The notes beneath the pieces were generated by a model. It worked only from the letters and a program-made list of their open reading frames with translations. It searched no databases and was not told the DNA's origin. Source: Welwitschia mirabilis (Eukaryota; Gnetophyta; Gnetopsida; Welwitschiales). From it: a stretch of DNA of 54,648 nt. Made by a program: the position numbers and the translations under genes. Where the stretch lies: the NCBI GenBank assembly GCA_051453625.1, contig JBOZIK010000001.1, forward strand, positions 22,194,226 to 22,248,873. Reading direction: 5' to 3'. Shown one piece after another: positions 11,401 to 23,870 of this stretch (position 1 is the stretch's first letter; each line of letters opens with the position of its first letter).

Positions 11401-13054
11401 GTCTGCTTCAGTTGGTGGAAAAGAACAAACAGCAAACTACTCATATGGATAATTCAGTAGACTATGTTGAAGCTTCCCTTGGTTTATTTCCTCGACCTTA
11501 TTTAACCAACGGACCTAATTCACTTGACTTTAATAAAGTGAAGGATAAGTTCTCTCTCCTTGGGCGAGTAATGGCAAAAGCTCTTCAGGATGAGAGGTTG
11601 TTAGATTTGCCATTGTCTAGAGCATTTTATAAGCTTATTCTTGGTCAGGTACCATTAGTTCTTGAATTGGTTAATTTCAGTAAAATGATTATAATTAGTT
11701 GATGCACATAACTAATCATTGCGGGGCTTATCCATTTTTCAGGAACTTAATTTGTTTGACATTAACTCATTTGATCCACAACTGGGTACGACTTTGCAAG
11801 AACTGGATGCTTTAGTAAGACGCAAGAAACTTCTTAATTTGACACCATCAAATGATCAATCATTGACAACAAATTTGGAGTATCATGGTGCAAAGATTGA
11901 AGACCTTTGCATCAATTTTATGCTTCCTGGTTTTTCTGATTTTCCATTGAAGCCTGGAGGTGAAGATATCTACGTATGTTTTCATTGTTACATTTCGAAG
12001 AACAGTAAGTCATTTTCTGTAACAACCCTCAATATTTGTTAAAATAATGTTCTTACACTCTAATGTTTATGCAGGTGAATCTTGCTAACATGGAGGAATA
12101 TGTGAACTTGGTTGTGGATGCTACTATTAATACTGGAGTAATGCCACAAATAGAAGCCTTTAAGAAAGGGTTTAATGAGGTACAATTTTTCTTCTTTTGA
12201 TGCGCTTTACTTAAAATCTAGACACTAAGAGTTATTTATCTGTAAACATTTTGTATTGCAGGTATTTCCACTGTCATCGTTGCAAATCTTTTTTGAGACT
12301 GAGCTAGATTGCTTATTTTGTGGAGTCCAGCACCTATGGAGGGTAAGTAGACTATCTTCTGTATTTTTCGACATAAATTATGCTATTATATTCAATCTGT
12401 CTATGAATCCAACCTATTCCTTATGTCACTTCAGGCAGAAACACTTTCAGAACACATGAAGTTCGATCATGGTTACACAGTTGGAAGTCCCCATATAACA
12501 AATGTATGTATTGATGAATTCTGATGCAGGATCACCTCACTGAACTTCATTCTATCTAATAACTTATATGTTTGAAAATGTATATGCAGCTTCTTGAAAT
12601 CATGGGTGAGTTTAACCCTTTACAGCAGAGAGCATTTATGCAATTTGTCACTGGTTCTCCAAGGCTTCCACCTGGAGGCCTAGCTGCTCTCAGTCCCAAA
12701 TTGACTGTTGTTTGCAAGGTTTGTGTAATTTGATACTTATTTATCTTTGCTTTGTTAAATGTGGTACCTAAGGTTCATGTACCAAAGGGGAATCTTTTGA
12801 TGACAGTTACATCCTGGTGGACATGGAGTTTTGGATTCCATAACAATAGATGAAGTTTTCCCAAGTGCCATGACCTGTGCAAACTATCTTAAACTTCCTC
12901 CTTACTCGACAAAGGTATGTATTTTTCTTGTTTATTTTGGGTTTTCTTTCACCATGGATGTTTTATAACATAGTTTTATGTTTTGTAGGAGATAATGCGA
13001 AAAAGGTTACTATATGCCATCAGTGAAGGACAAGGTTCTTTTGATCTCTCTTGA
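5482..13054 (+). CDS. UPL3: HECT-type E3 ubiquitin ligase, UPL3/KAKTUS-like (18 coding exons)
   Basis: Exons: 5482-6306, 6886-6996, 7080-7196, 7309-7479, 7579-7716, 8029-8274, 8360-8481, 8566-9787, 9921-10004, 10130-10238, 10321-11648, 11743-11973, 12075-12179, 12262-12342, 12435-12503, 12590-12718, 12807-12914, 12989-13054. All introns are GT-AG, all phases join, and the product is 1753 residues. The start METRSRK matches UPL3 proteins; the open frame before it has only a TTG at 5428. Features: basic Ser-rich N-terminus; acidic Asp/Glu/Tyr run at residues 122-142; armadillo-type repeats from about 160 to 600; low-complexity middle; HECT domain from about 1340 ([18 protein letters not shown]), with catalytic Cys1720 in [14 protein letters not shown] (codon 12876-12878), 34 residues from the end. 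The family forms a ubiquitin thioester and passes ubiquitin to substrates; Arabidopsis UPL3 restrains trichome endoreduplication by degrading GL3/EGL3. The length lies between Arabidopsis UPL4 (about 1500) and UPL3 (about 1890). The motifs favour UPL3, but a diverged UPL3 paralogue is possible. Confidence 0.93.
6292..6453 (+). repeat. Exon-1/intron-1 boundary repeated three times
   Basis: The boundary word TGGCTGAACAG followed by (G/A)TTAGAATC occurs at 6296, 6377 and 6421. At the first copy the next bases are GT, the true donor after 6306. In both extra copies the G has become A, so no GT donor remains. The frame stays open through all copies to a stop at 6451-6453, so intron retention would add about 48 residues and end the protein before the armadillo region. 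Confidence 0.8.
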
Positions 13055-13200
13055 GCGAAGTGTTTGGGAGCATTTGATAGTCATTATGGGTATAAAAATG
13101 AAGGAAATTTACTGCAATTTTGACTGACGATTACATTAATTTGTAAATGATCTGTAATTATGTTGTAAATAATTTGTGTAGGCATCCCCAAAATCATGCC
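13055..13200 (+). terminator. Probable 3' UTR and polyadenylation region of the UPL3-like gene
   Basis: The sequence after the TGA is T-rich, with several TGTAA/TGTAAAT elements and AATAA-like words near 13130-13185, which is the usual look of a plant poly(A) region. The cleavage site cannot be placed without transcripts. The UTR may run further right. Confidence 0.4.
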
Positions 13201-13675
13201 ATAATTCTCAGCATGAATGGTTCTTGTTCTTTTCATTTTTGTGGCTGATCACTGAATTTCTTTTTTCTCTTCGATACAGTTCATGCCCAATCGTTAGGCC
13301 TTCTTGGTAATTGGATTTTTAGCTATTTTTGTAAATGGTCTTGGTTGTCATCTAAAGTCAACAGGGGCCAAACTCTGGTACTGCATTCTACGAGTACTAT
13401 GGCCTGAATTTGGGTGTGTTTTCAAATTAAAGATGTGTTAGGTTCCATGTATTCCTGAGAATATTGTTGGTTTCATTATATGTATGAATACATAAGCTGT
13501 CATGAGACTAAACGTTTGGAAGTTCCAAACTTCAAGCATTACACACGCTTCTAGCCTTTATGGTTCTAAACGGTGTTCTTTGTCACTCTCATGCTGGGTA
13601 CTCTGTTCAAATTCTTTCGACTCTCATGTCTTTTAGAGTGAGCTGCAGTTGCTTGCAACCTATATTCCAAGTTTT
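13201..13675. other. Downstream flank of the UPL3-like gene, no gene seen
   Basis: Non-coding sequence of mixed composition up to a gap. An acceptor-like tract (pyrimidines then GATACAG) at about 13268-13281 raises the possibility of a longer, spliced 3' UTR, but nothing supports it independently. Confidence 0.4.
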
Positions 13676-14516
13676 NNNNNNNNNNNNNNNNNNNNNNNNN
13701 NNNNNNNNNNNNNNNNNNNNNNNNNNNNNNNNNNNNNNNNNNNNNNNNNNNNNNNNNNNNNNNNNNNNNNNNNNNNNNNNNNNNNNNNNNNNNNNNNNNN
13801 NNNNNNNNNNNNNNNNNNNNNNNNNNNNNNNNNNNNNNNNNNNNNNNNNNNNNNNNNNNNNNNNNNNNNNNNNNNNNNNNNNNNNNNNNNNNNNNNNNNN
13901 NNNNNNNNNNNNNNNNNNNNNNNNNNNNNNNNNNNNNNNNNNNNNNNNNNNNNNNNNNNNNNNNNNNNNNNNNNNNNNNNNNNNNNNNNNNNNNNNNNNN
14001 NNNNNNNNNNNNNNNNNNNNNNNNNNNNNNNNNNNNNNNNNNNNNNNNNNNNNNNNNNNNNNNNNNNNNNNNNNNNNNNNNNNNNNNNNNNNNNNNNNNN
14101 NNNNNNNNNNNNNNNNNNNNNNNNNNNNNNNNNNNNNNNNNNNNNNNNNNNNNNNNNNNNNNNNNNNNNNNNNNNNNNNNNNNNNNNNNNNNNNNNNNNN
14201 NNNNNNNNNNNNNNNNNNNNNNNNNNNNNNNNNNNNNNNNNNNNNNNNNNNNNNNNNNNNNNNNNNNNNNNNNNNNNNNNNNNNNNNNNNNNNNNNNNNN
14301 NNNNNNNNNNNNNNNNNNNNNNNNNNNNNNNNNNNNNNNNNNNNNNNNNNNNNNNNNNNNNNNNNNNNNNNNNNNNNNNNNNNNNNNNNNNNNNNNNNNN
14401 NNNNNNNNNNNNNNNNNNNNNNNNNNNNNNNNNNNNNNNNNNNNNNNNNNNNNNNNNNNNNNNNNNNNNNNNNNNNNNNNNNNNNNNNNNNNNNNNNNNN
14501 NNNNNNNNNNNNNNNN
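13676..14516. other. Assembly gap (841 N)
   Basis: Run of N. Its edges share no obvious overlap, so this gap may be real. Open frames reported across it are artefacts. Confidence 0.95.
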
Positions 14517-16170
14517 TCGTTATTGTTAACAGGTGGGTCGTCTGAGTTTCTTACGTAGACACTCATGCCGGTGAGACCAAACTTCAAATTCTTTAACCAA
14601 TGGCCTCTTATGGTTTTGACTCTGCAACAGAACAACTCATAACTCTAGATGCATGACATCCAGAGATGTTTTATTCAAAGATGAAATGACAGAAAAGGTG
14701 ACGATGATAATCTTGTGTTTCTTTGACTATTATTTTCAGCGGTCAAATCTTGCTGTTATATCTGCATTGAAACGATGACTACGTTAGTTCGATAAGTGGA
14801 TGATTCTCTTTTGGTTCTTGTTACCTGTGTTGCTTTTTCTTATGGTTGCTTTGTTAATTAAGATAGCTAAAGAATTTTATTACCTAAAAATGCTCTAAGC
14901 TAAATTTAAGGCTTTTCTTAATTTGTGAGTATTTAGATAATTTATCTTCTTCTTCTTGATTATTTGTTTTTCTGTAAAGTTTATTTTATGTGTGACATAA
15001 GTATTGTATCCCATCTATTAAATATTTATTTTGAATAATCACATCAAAACAACATCTATAAAAATCAGATTTAAAACTATATCTAGAAATCCACAAGAAA
15101 ATAACTGATTTGCCAACACTGATTAAAAAGGTATAACATTTATTAAACAAACCAAGAGGACACGCTTCAGCAGTACAATTTGTAAAACCAAATCAGAACT
15201 GTATCATAAATACAATAAGGTTTGGGAAAACATATGGAACCAAATCGTCATCCATGACTTGGATCTTGATCAATAAAACCTACTTTGAGTCTGTTTTGGA
15301 TTGTGATTCCTTTTGCATCGTGATTCTCGAGGCTTTGCATGATGGTTATAGGCTATTCTCTTTGTGCAGTAATCCAAAGTGATATTAATGATCTTTAGAG
15401 ATCAAAAGAAATCCGCAATGATTTAAAGAGTTCTGTTGGTTTTTGAGGTTCAAACCTTAACATACATAGAATATTTCGACATTTTAACATTCATATTTTG
15501 ACGTTGTTAAGCACGTATAAATTAAATGACAAGTAGGAAGACATTTTAAAGGATTCTGTAATTTGTTTTGGTTAAAGAATAGAATGAATTCATTAAGTTT
15601 TAAAATTAGCTCAAAGTTTTTTTCATGTTTGTGTTGCCTAATGATCCGTGAAATGCTTTGGAATGCTTTGGAGCCATTTGGCCATTTAGAATCTCCAAAT
15701 CAAAAAAACCAATTTGCGATTTGATTAGGACTTTATGACTATGGGAAGACCCTAGGAGGATTAATGAGAAATGTTTGGAAGGGAAAGTGTTTGAAAAGGA
15801 AGAATATAGGAGGTTGTAACCATGAAGATCATGTGGGTAACACTATGGAAGAATGCACTTTAGCTTATTATGTTTGCAACAAGATCATGACGATTTTCAT
15901 TAAAAAATGATGCTTGAAATGAAGTTTGTTAGTAGTTTGGAAAGTAAAATCTTGGGGAGATAAACATCGTGGTGAATGTTAAAAAAGATGACTATAAATA
16001 ACAATCCCAAAGTAATGCACTCAAATGAAGTGTTATTTTTTAAACTTAATATTTGGAACTTGTTTATCAATATCACGTGTGTATTGATCATCTTCTTTAT
16101 CTATGCCGTGTCCATCTAATCGTGTTGTATTTTTTTGCCACATGCCAACCTATAGTAGTGGGTAAGGAAC
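14517..16170. other. Intergenic, no feature recognised
   Basis: AT-rich sequence with stops in all frames at normal density. A moderately GC-richer patch around 15120-15450 could be UTR-like, but it contains no recognisable coding sequence. Confidence 0.4.
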
Positions 16171-16174
16171 ACCC

Positions 16175-16343
16175 TTCATGGCTTGTGCAGGCGCATAGTT
16201 GAGTGGATAAGTAATTTGAACCACCTACCTTGTTGAGCCACAAGTAACAAGCATTTGGTGAGACTTGTCACCCTCCATCATGCGTTAAGTTTGAAGTACC
16301 CTCATTCGAATTGCAAGTTTTGGTCGTATTACATTCCAACTCT
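16175..16343 (+). repeat. Possible tRNA-derived SINE-like head
   Basis: The stretch at 16188-16212 (GGCGCATAGTTGAGTGGATA) resembles a Pol III A box as found in tRNA-derived SINEs, and CATTCGAATTGC near 16303 resembles a degenerate B box. The spacing of about 100 bases is longer than in a tRNA, and the right side runs into a gap. Treat this as a hint only. Confidence 0.2.
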
Positions 16344-17315
16344 NNNNNNNNNNNNNNNNNNNNNNNNNNNNNNNNNNNNNNNNNNNNNNNNNNNNNNNNN
16401 NNNNNNNNNNNNNNNNNNNNNNNNNNNNNNNNNNNNNNNNNNNNNNNNNNNNNNNNNNNNNNNNNNNNNNNNNNNNNNNNNNNNNNNNNNNNNNNNNNNN
16501 NNNNNNNNNNNNNNNNNNNNNNNNNNNNNNNNNNNNNNNNNNNNNNNNNNNNNNNNNNNNNNNNNNNNNNNNNNNNNNNNNNNNNNNNNNNNNNNNNNNN
16601 NNNNNNNNNNNNNNNNNNNNNNNNNNNNNNNNNNNNNNNNNNNNNNNNNNNNNNNNNNNNNNNNNNNNNNNNNNNNNNNNNNNNNNNNNNNNNNNNNNNN
16701 NNNNNNNNNNNNNNNNNNNNNNNNNNNNNNNNNNNNNNNNNNNNNNNNNNNNNNNNNNNNNNNNNNNNNNNNNNNNNNNNNNNNNNNNNNNNNNNNNNNN
16801 NNNNNNNNNNNNNNNNNNNNNNNNNNNNNNNNNNNNNNNNNNNNNNNNNNNNNNNNNNNNNNNNNNNNNNNNNNNNNNNNNNNNNNNNNNNNNNNNNNNN
16901 NNNNNNNNNNNNNNNNNNNNNNNNNNNNNNNNNNNNNNNNNNNNNNNNNNNNNNNNNNNNNNNNNNNNNNNNNNNNNNNNNNNNNNNNNNNNNNNNNNNN
17001 NNNNNNNNNNNNNNNNNNNNNNNNNNNNNNNNNNNNNNNNNNNNNNNNNNNNNNNNNNNNNNNNNNNNNNNNNNNNNNNNNNNNNNNNNNNNNNNNNNNN
17101 NNNNNNNNNNNNNNNNNNNNNNNNNNNNNNNNNNNNNNNNNNNNNNNNNNNNNNNNNNNNNNNNNNNNNNNNNNNNNNNNNNNNNNNNNNNNNNNNNNNN
17201 NNNNNNNNNNNNNNNNNNNNNNNNNNNNNNNNNNNNNNNNNNNNNNNNNNNNNNNNNNNNNNNNNNNNNNNNNNNNNNNNNNNNNNNNNNNNNNNNNNNN
17301 NNNNNNNNNNNNNNN
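16344..17315. other. Assembly gap (972 N) with overlapping edges
   Basis: The 18 bases before the gap (16326-16343, GTATTACATTCCAACTCT) recur directly after it (17316-17333). This suggests that the two contig ends overlap and that the gap size is wrong. Confidence 0.7.
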
Positions 17316-17329
17316 GTATTACATTCCAA

Positions 17330-17466
17330 CTCTATTAAGACTAAGAACTAGACATCCATGATAATTGGGGACAAACAATTACTTAGACATGCCATCAACT
17401 TTAAGATTGAGAACTAGCCATCCATGGCAACTAGGGAGAAACATTTACTTAAGACATTCCATTATG
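17330..17466. repeat. Imperfect tandem duplication, unit about 68 bases
   Basis: The segment from about 17335 to 17400 is repeated at 17401-17466. Shared blocks are GAGAACTAG/AAGAACTAG, CATCCATG and ATTACTTA/TTTACTTA, in the same order. Function unknown. Confidence 0.6.
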
Positions 17467-20400
17467 TGCCTAGCACTAGTTGAAAGCACATACGTGCTTC
17501 ATATACTAAATGACCCATGGGAATAACACATAAGTATAGTAACCCATGGGAATGAAGCACAAGTGACTCAGCTCACAAATTACTTTGAAAGGTTTCCAAG
17601 TGTGACAGGTTTGATGTGAATGTGCGCTCATTGGAGAATTTGTTGATGATTGATTTCTTGCCCCATTGACACTAAAATCGAGGAGGTATGCCTTACGTAT
17701 CTAATATAATAGAAATGTGTATTAAACTTTGTCATGGAAATAGAAGGGAGGGTTGGGATCCAAAACTTGAACATCTATTAATTATGAATGATAGAAATTA
17801 AAGCATATTGATGTAGGGTTACTTTTTATCATAATGATGTAGGGCATTTGTCAAGATCATGTTTAACACTTGTTAGCATAATTAATAGAGGTAGTTTTTG
17901 ATTTATTAGCACTCATTAGTGGAGTTGGACTTTGGCAAGTATTAAACCTCTTTGAGAGATTAACTGTAGATGTATAAAAAATGAACAAGACCCTTGACTT
18001 AGGAGAATAGAAAAAAGACTTGAATTTGGTAGGTGTGTCTAAGAGGACAATCATTTAGGGCTTTTAAATGTTAGACTTTATTATGGAGATAGTGTAGTTT
18101 AACAGATTACAATAGTGGGGTTTAACATATTACACTAAATAATCTCTTTTGTGAAGTTATCTTGTTATGCTTATGGGTATCATTATGAAGGATTTGTAAT
18201 TGTTTGTCTCATCGTTCAGTTTCACTTTCATGAAAATTATTATTTTCTTGTTAGTTGGAATGGTAAATTTCAAATGGAAGAAAAGGATAAAAATAATTAC
18301 AAAAGGTGTTATAGATATAATAGTAAGTGTAATGTTAAAATTGAAATGTTATGTTCTAATGAGAGTTATTCGTATTGTCACATTATGAAAAAATGAAGAT
18401 AACAAGTAGCATAAACTTAGGATCAAGTGAATTGATGTGGAAACGTAACTTGAGAAGAAATAACTTTTGAGGAGCATTAATGTAATCTCTGGAGTGAATG
18501 CTAGCTTGTATATATGTTTTATTCGTTGATTGAAATTCCTTCCAAACCCGGATTAATGTTTTAAGAAGGGATTTAACATTTTTTCCCTTGAATTATCATC
18601 CAATCTTCATTGTTTCTCACTTTTGCTTCTAGATTCAAACATATCTCCTAGAGCTCTTCTAAGTGACTCTACCAATTCCAAAGAAGTGTGCCTACCTATG
18701 TTCATCTTATCATAGACTTGGTTGTGCTATCATTTTTAGCCTTCTTGCAATCAGTAGTACTTCCTAAGTTTGCAGAAGGCATATATATGGGAAATAATAA
18801 AGCCTCCTTTTAAGTTTATTTGAAACAAAGTTCTTTTAAACATACATAAATAAATTTGAATGAACTTCATTAACCATGTACTATATAATTTAATTAGTTT
18901 AGTAATAACTAATACTAACTAAGCTAACAATAGAAGAGCATTTGTGTCATTAAAGAATAATATTTGTTTTCAATTCTTTCTCCTTAATAATTTGCTTTTC
19001 TTTGAACCACACTCTCGTACTATTAAAAAAATTAGGTATGTCTCAGGTAATTGGCTTGCTAGTTTAATGTTTACACCAAACATAAGATCCAACAAAAAAT
19101 GTAACTCGATTGAATGTAGAGTATAAGGTAAAAAATTATTGATAAGGATATCGTTAAGTTGAACACTAAATAAGGGAATAAAAATAATAGAGATTTGTGT
19201 TATGAAGTTTTAGTAATAGGGTACTTCTATAAAAACTTCTTTTGAAAAATGGGCCAATCCCGGACATCCTTATATATCACATTTCATTTAAATCTACATA
19301 TCTTTTTATACCTTGCTTGATATCCATGTTCATCACTTTATTTAAATCTTCACATTCTTAGAGTTAATTCAAAGTATTTAGGTTACATTCAACCACCATA
19401 TTTTTCTATGATCTAAGTTATTATTGTTTTATTTTAGTTATTTAGTATTTACGTTATTCGAACAAGCTCCATTTAACATCTTGGGAATGAAGATTTGCAT
19501 GTTAGAGTTGGTTTTACTAACATTTTCAACTCAATTGAAACAATTACCATGTTATGTAATTGTATCTTTGTTGTTTTTCAAAGTATTAATGTTGATGACT
19601 ATGGATATTGTTTTTGATATGAGGATATATAGCTTTTTGATGTTTAATATCTCCATTTAGATGTGTATGTAAGCCCTAGCCCATTCATTCACTATTAAAA
19701 ATTCTGATGCCATGTTTGTGCATGATATTATTTATTCGAAAAGATCTTCTTCTTTTTGATAGTATAGTCACGGATTTGTTAACTCCTTTCATTGTCTTTG
19801 TGATCATGTATTCAAAGATCCATATATTTGCTTACTTTTTTGTGGTTCCAAATTCACAAATCTTTGTTTATCTCCATATGTTTATGATCACATATATGTG
19901 ATTTTCTATCTAATATTATTTGGTATTTGTATTTGATTTCGTAATTTACAAATAAATTTCAGAATCATGCCATTTTATAGAGCATCTAAATAAAATAAAG
20001 TAGGGAAGCTTATGCATGAATATTAAGTAGTTAATGTTCTATATTTTTAAAATTCAATTTATTAACCTTCTTGTAAAGAATTATTGCTGATAAACCACTC
20101 TATCCATTGTAAAATTTACTGTTTGGTTTAGCTTATTCCTATAATCTTCTAAACCATAAATTTATCCCAAGTTGATATTTCTTCATATAGACTTTTTGAA
20201 TCTAGTTTTCATCAAAGCTAGCCTTTGGATCAACTATAAGAAGCAACTAGTATTTTTATTCTATAAGGATCATGAAATTCCATTGTGTTTTAGGTATAAC
20301 ATAACAATGATGACTTTTCACCATCTTTGAATAAATTTTAATAAGATGTTTGGATATTTGTAGGAGAAAATTTGTATTCTATATTTTTTTAACATGTAGC

Positions 20401-23400
20401 GATTTACAAAAATTACTTTACTCCTTTATGAGAAGTTGAACTATGTTAAATCCTCATCATCTAATAAAACATTTTTTCTATGATTTAGATTTTTTATAAT
20501 ATTTTTCCAACTCTTGAGAATTGCTATTCTTACATGCTATTTTTGCTTGCTTAAATTTAAGGTTTGACAATTGCTTCCTTCCTATGTTTACATTTCTAGT
20601 TATCCAATTGCCTTGAGTAAAATGTTCTTAGATCACTATCATAATTCATAGAAATCCATCCTTTCTAAACATATTATTGAAAATCACATTTTACTTTTTT
20701 TGGTGATCTTTGGAGGGAAAAAATTCCTTTTTTTTATAATGTTCTCAAAAGGAATAAAAATTTGAGTGGAGAGAATTCCAACAGTAAGTGGAGATATTCA
20801 ATTAATTCATTACCTATTTCAACTCACGAATGCTAAATAGACTCATAAGATTAATTCACAAAAATTAATGCTTGACCAACCTTATAAATTTGTAAGAAGA
20901 ATATTATTTAAGTGTTGAAATTTATCCATTTTATTTAAAAGTAAAAGATCTAGTTCTTGACCCCAATAGTTAAAAGCTTTGTCTTATAATGATCAAAGAA
21001 GAAAATAATGTGAATCCTAAAAACAATAGGAATCCATTTTGGGTTAATCCTTGCATTAGAATTTTTGAAATTAAAATGCTTTCCATATCAGAAAAATTTG
21101 TTACAGTTGTTCCCAAATGTTGAAATGATTTATTTATAGACATGTTTTCTATAGTATAAAAGGCAAATTCTCTTAGAGAAAAGTAGTAAAATGTGAGATG
21201 TGTGTTTGTTTATATGTACATGATTTTTACACAAATTTATTGATTATTTTTGTTTGCCTTGTCATTTTGAATTTACTTGTTTAAGTTATTATGATGTGGG
21301 ACAATCAACTCTTTAAAAGGTTTTGCTCTTTTTCCTTATATTTTTGTTATGAAAAAAAGCAACAACAAACCTAGGAACTCTTACCTTTACAAAGCGAGTT
21401 CTTTAATCCAAATTAATAAATGACATTAAAAGGATGTTAAATGAATGGTATAAAGTATCATAATCCTTTAGTTAATATCTTCTTCTATTGTAGTCATCAT
21501 AAAGGGAAGGGTATCAAGTGAGGGACATATGTGAACACGAGGATTATAGTAATAAAGGTACTATCTTCTACTACTAATACCTAGATCCTTTTAAGTGGTT
21601 ATATTGAAATTGAAATTGAAACCAAGATTTTTTATTATTTCTATAAGGGTCTCAAGGATCAGAAGATGTATACATGACATGAGCCTAAAAGATGCTATGT
21701 ATAGAATTGTGTAGTATTTTGGGTAAAACTTGAAATAGTTTAATCAAACACTAGGCTTTGATATTTTATTTATTTCATATGTTATCTATTAAAGGATATT
21801 TAAGAAGGACATGATATTGTGTTTCTACAAAATGTCTAATTTTTTAACACATAACAATATATTTCACAAGCCTTGACAAAAATTATTTATGTTTGTAAAA
21901 TTTCCTAAAATATATAACATTTTCCAAATAATAAATACTCTATAAAGTTCTAAATAAATTTGTTCAATGTAACTATGATGTATATTTATTGCAATAAATT
22001 TTAAGAGATTACTATGACATGAAATAATTTAACATTTTTTATCCCAAAAAAACCATGTTCTAATTTTGATCAAAGAAAGATATTCCCATCTTATAAGTTC
22101 TTCTAACTTGTTAGAAAAATATTAAGGCCCTTTTAAAGTTATATAGTTAGGGCATCTCTCCCCAAGTAGTTTTGATATTAACCTTAAAAAATGGGTAAGT
22201 ACATAGGAAGTAGAAGATTAAGAAGCCTTTGCCAATACTATGAAGACAATGCAACTTAAAAAAAAATAAAAAACAAACAAACAAAAACAAAAACTTATGA
22301 CCAACGAATAAATCAACATAACCACTCTTATAAAAGAGCTATAGGCATCATTTGATGCATGATCCTTAAGCGGTATAAAGCCACTCTCATAGTCTTTTTT
22401 GAATCTTTTAGTTATAGGTCGTGTAGGGACTAGGATGAAAGTTTTTTTGTTTAATAATTAAAAAAAGAAAAAAAAGAAAAAGAAAGAAAAAAAGTAAAAA
22501 AATGTTGTTAAATAAACCAAATTTGAGAAGGCAACTATGAATCTTACTAATGCTCTAATAGTTAGAGGGGATAATTAACTTCTAGCTAAATTTTACCACT
22601 TGAGTGTAGATCTCAAAAGTAATACTTTACAAAATAATAGTTCTAAATCTAAAAGTTAGAAAAGAATAATTATGAATTCCTTGAAAAATATAATTGCATT
22701 AGTGTTTTTAGATTGCATGAAGGATGTAGGCATCTGAAATACTTCCAAAGAATTAAATAAAATCTTTGAAGATTTTGGTAATCTCTAAGAGCAATATGCT
22801 TACAATTTTGATAAAATCTTTGAAAAGGTATAAGAACCCATGTCTATGTATTTTGAGCTAGAAAGTGAATAATGAAGTAATGCCAAAAAGTAACTTCATT
22901 ATTGTAGAAAGGTAGCTAGAAACTACAATCTTAGATGGAGAAGCCTTATATTAATAAGTCAACCTTAATGAAGGAGATAACATAAAAATTGTTATTGTTT
23001 TGATGAGCTAGGAGATTTATAGCTACTTTAAACTCTTCATATTTATCAACTCTTTGAGTCTGAGATATATTACAATCTATCATATTCATTCTTAATGGAC
23101 ACATATTCAAAAAGCATTTAATATGGTCTTTTCTCCACCCAAAAAATTATAAGGATAAAAACAAGAAAAAATTGAGATAAACAAAGTAACTTTAAAGGAG
23201 AAAAATAATGATTCAATAAAGATTGCACATAAAAGGAACTTGTAAAGAAAATAAAAGAATGGAAGAAGGTTAAAAAAGTAAGACAAGAAGGAAAACTTGC
23301 ATACTTCAAGTCAAAATATATCATGGTCATTAAAGAACTGCCTAAATAGGAATGTTAACCTTTGTACAGTGGATTTTGAATACCAACAATCCATACATCA

Positions 23401-23689
23401 GTCTTCATAAAATTTCATTTTTTAATAGGTAAAATATTTTGATCTTACAGAGACTTGGGAAGTTAAAGACTCTTTAGATGTATTTGTTCTTTTGCGATTC
23501 ATAATTCTCTTAAATTCAGATAGAAAAGGCAGATGAATATAGTTAATATGTTTTATTGAAAATATTATAGTAGAAATTACTTTAGCTTTTTGTTAATTTG
23601 CCTCAAAAGAAGCCGTGTTATATAAACAAAAATCTCTATCATGGGATTTTCCTTTCTAATTCCTCAACGTGCATATTTCTACTTTTGCT
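17467..23689. other. Gene-poor AT-rich intergenic block
   Basis: About 6 kb of strongly AT-rich DNA with homopolymer runs (A-rich at 22258-22290 and 22455-22500) and only short chance open frames rich in Phe, Leu, Ile and Lys. I recognise no protein family, RNA gene or clear repeat. It is probably very old transposon debris, but that is inference. Confidence 0.4.
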
Positions 23690-23870
23690 TAGGAAGAAGA
23701 AATTTACATCTATGATGATTTCAATGCTAGAGTTAGTTCTAAACAAATTCCTATTAGTTGCTATAATACTTAAGATTCTTTTGAATAGGAGGAGAATGCA
23801 AAGTGGGATAGATCCTCTAAAGGTAAACAACTCAACAACTTGAGTAGCACTTATTATGGGGATAGGATCT
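23690..23870 (+). pseudogene. Possible endonuclease-like (LINE) trace
   Basis: One forward frame reads EIYIYDDFNARVSSKQ. The DFNAR core matches the GDFNA motif of exonuclease-endonuclease-phosphatase domains found in LINEs, with the usual Gly replaced by Asp. Stops follow within about 10 and 15 codons. Nothing else of a LINE is visible nearby, so chance similarity is quite possible. Confidence 0.25.

Noticed and set aside
17467-23689. Small Phe/Leu/Ile-rich frames as membrane proteins
   Set aside because: AT-rich random sequence gives such frames. None has a plausible start context, splice structure or family match.
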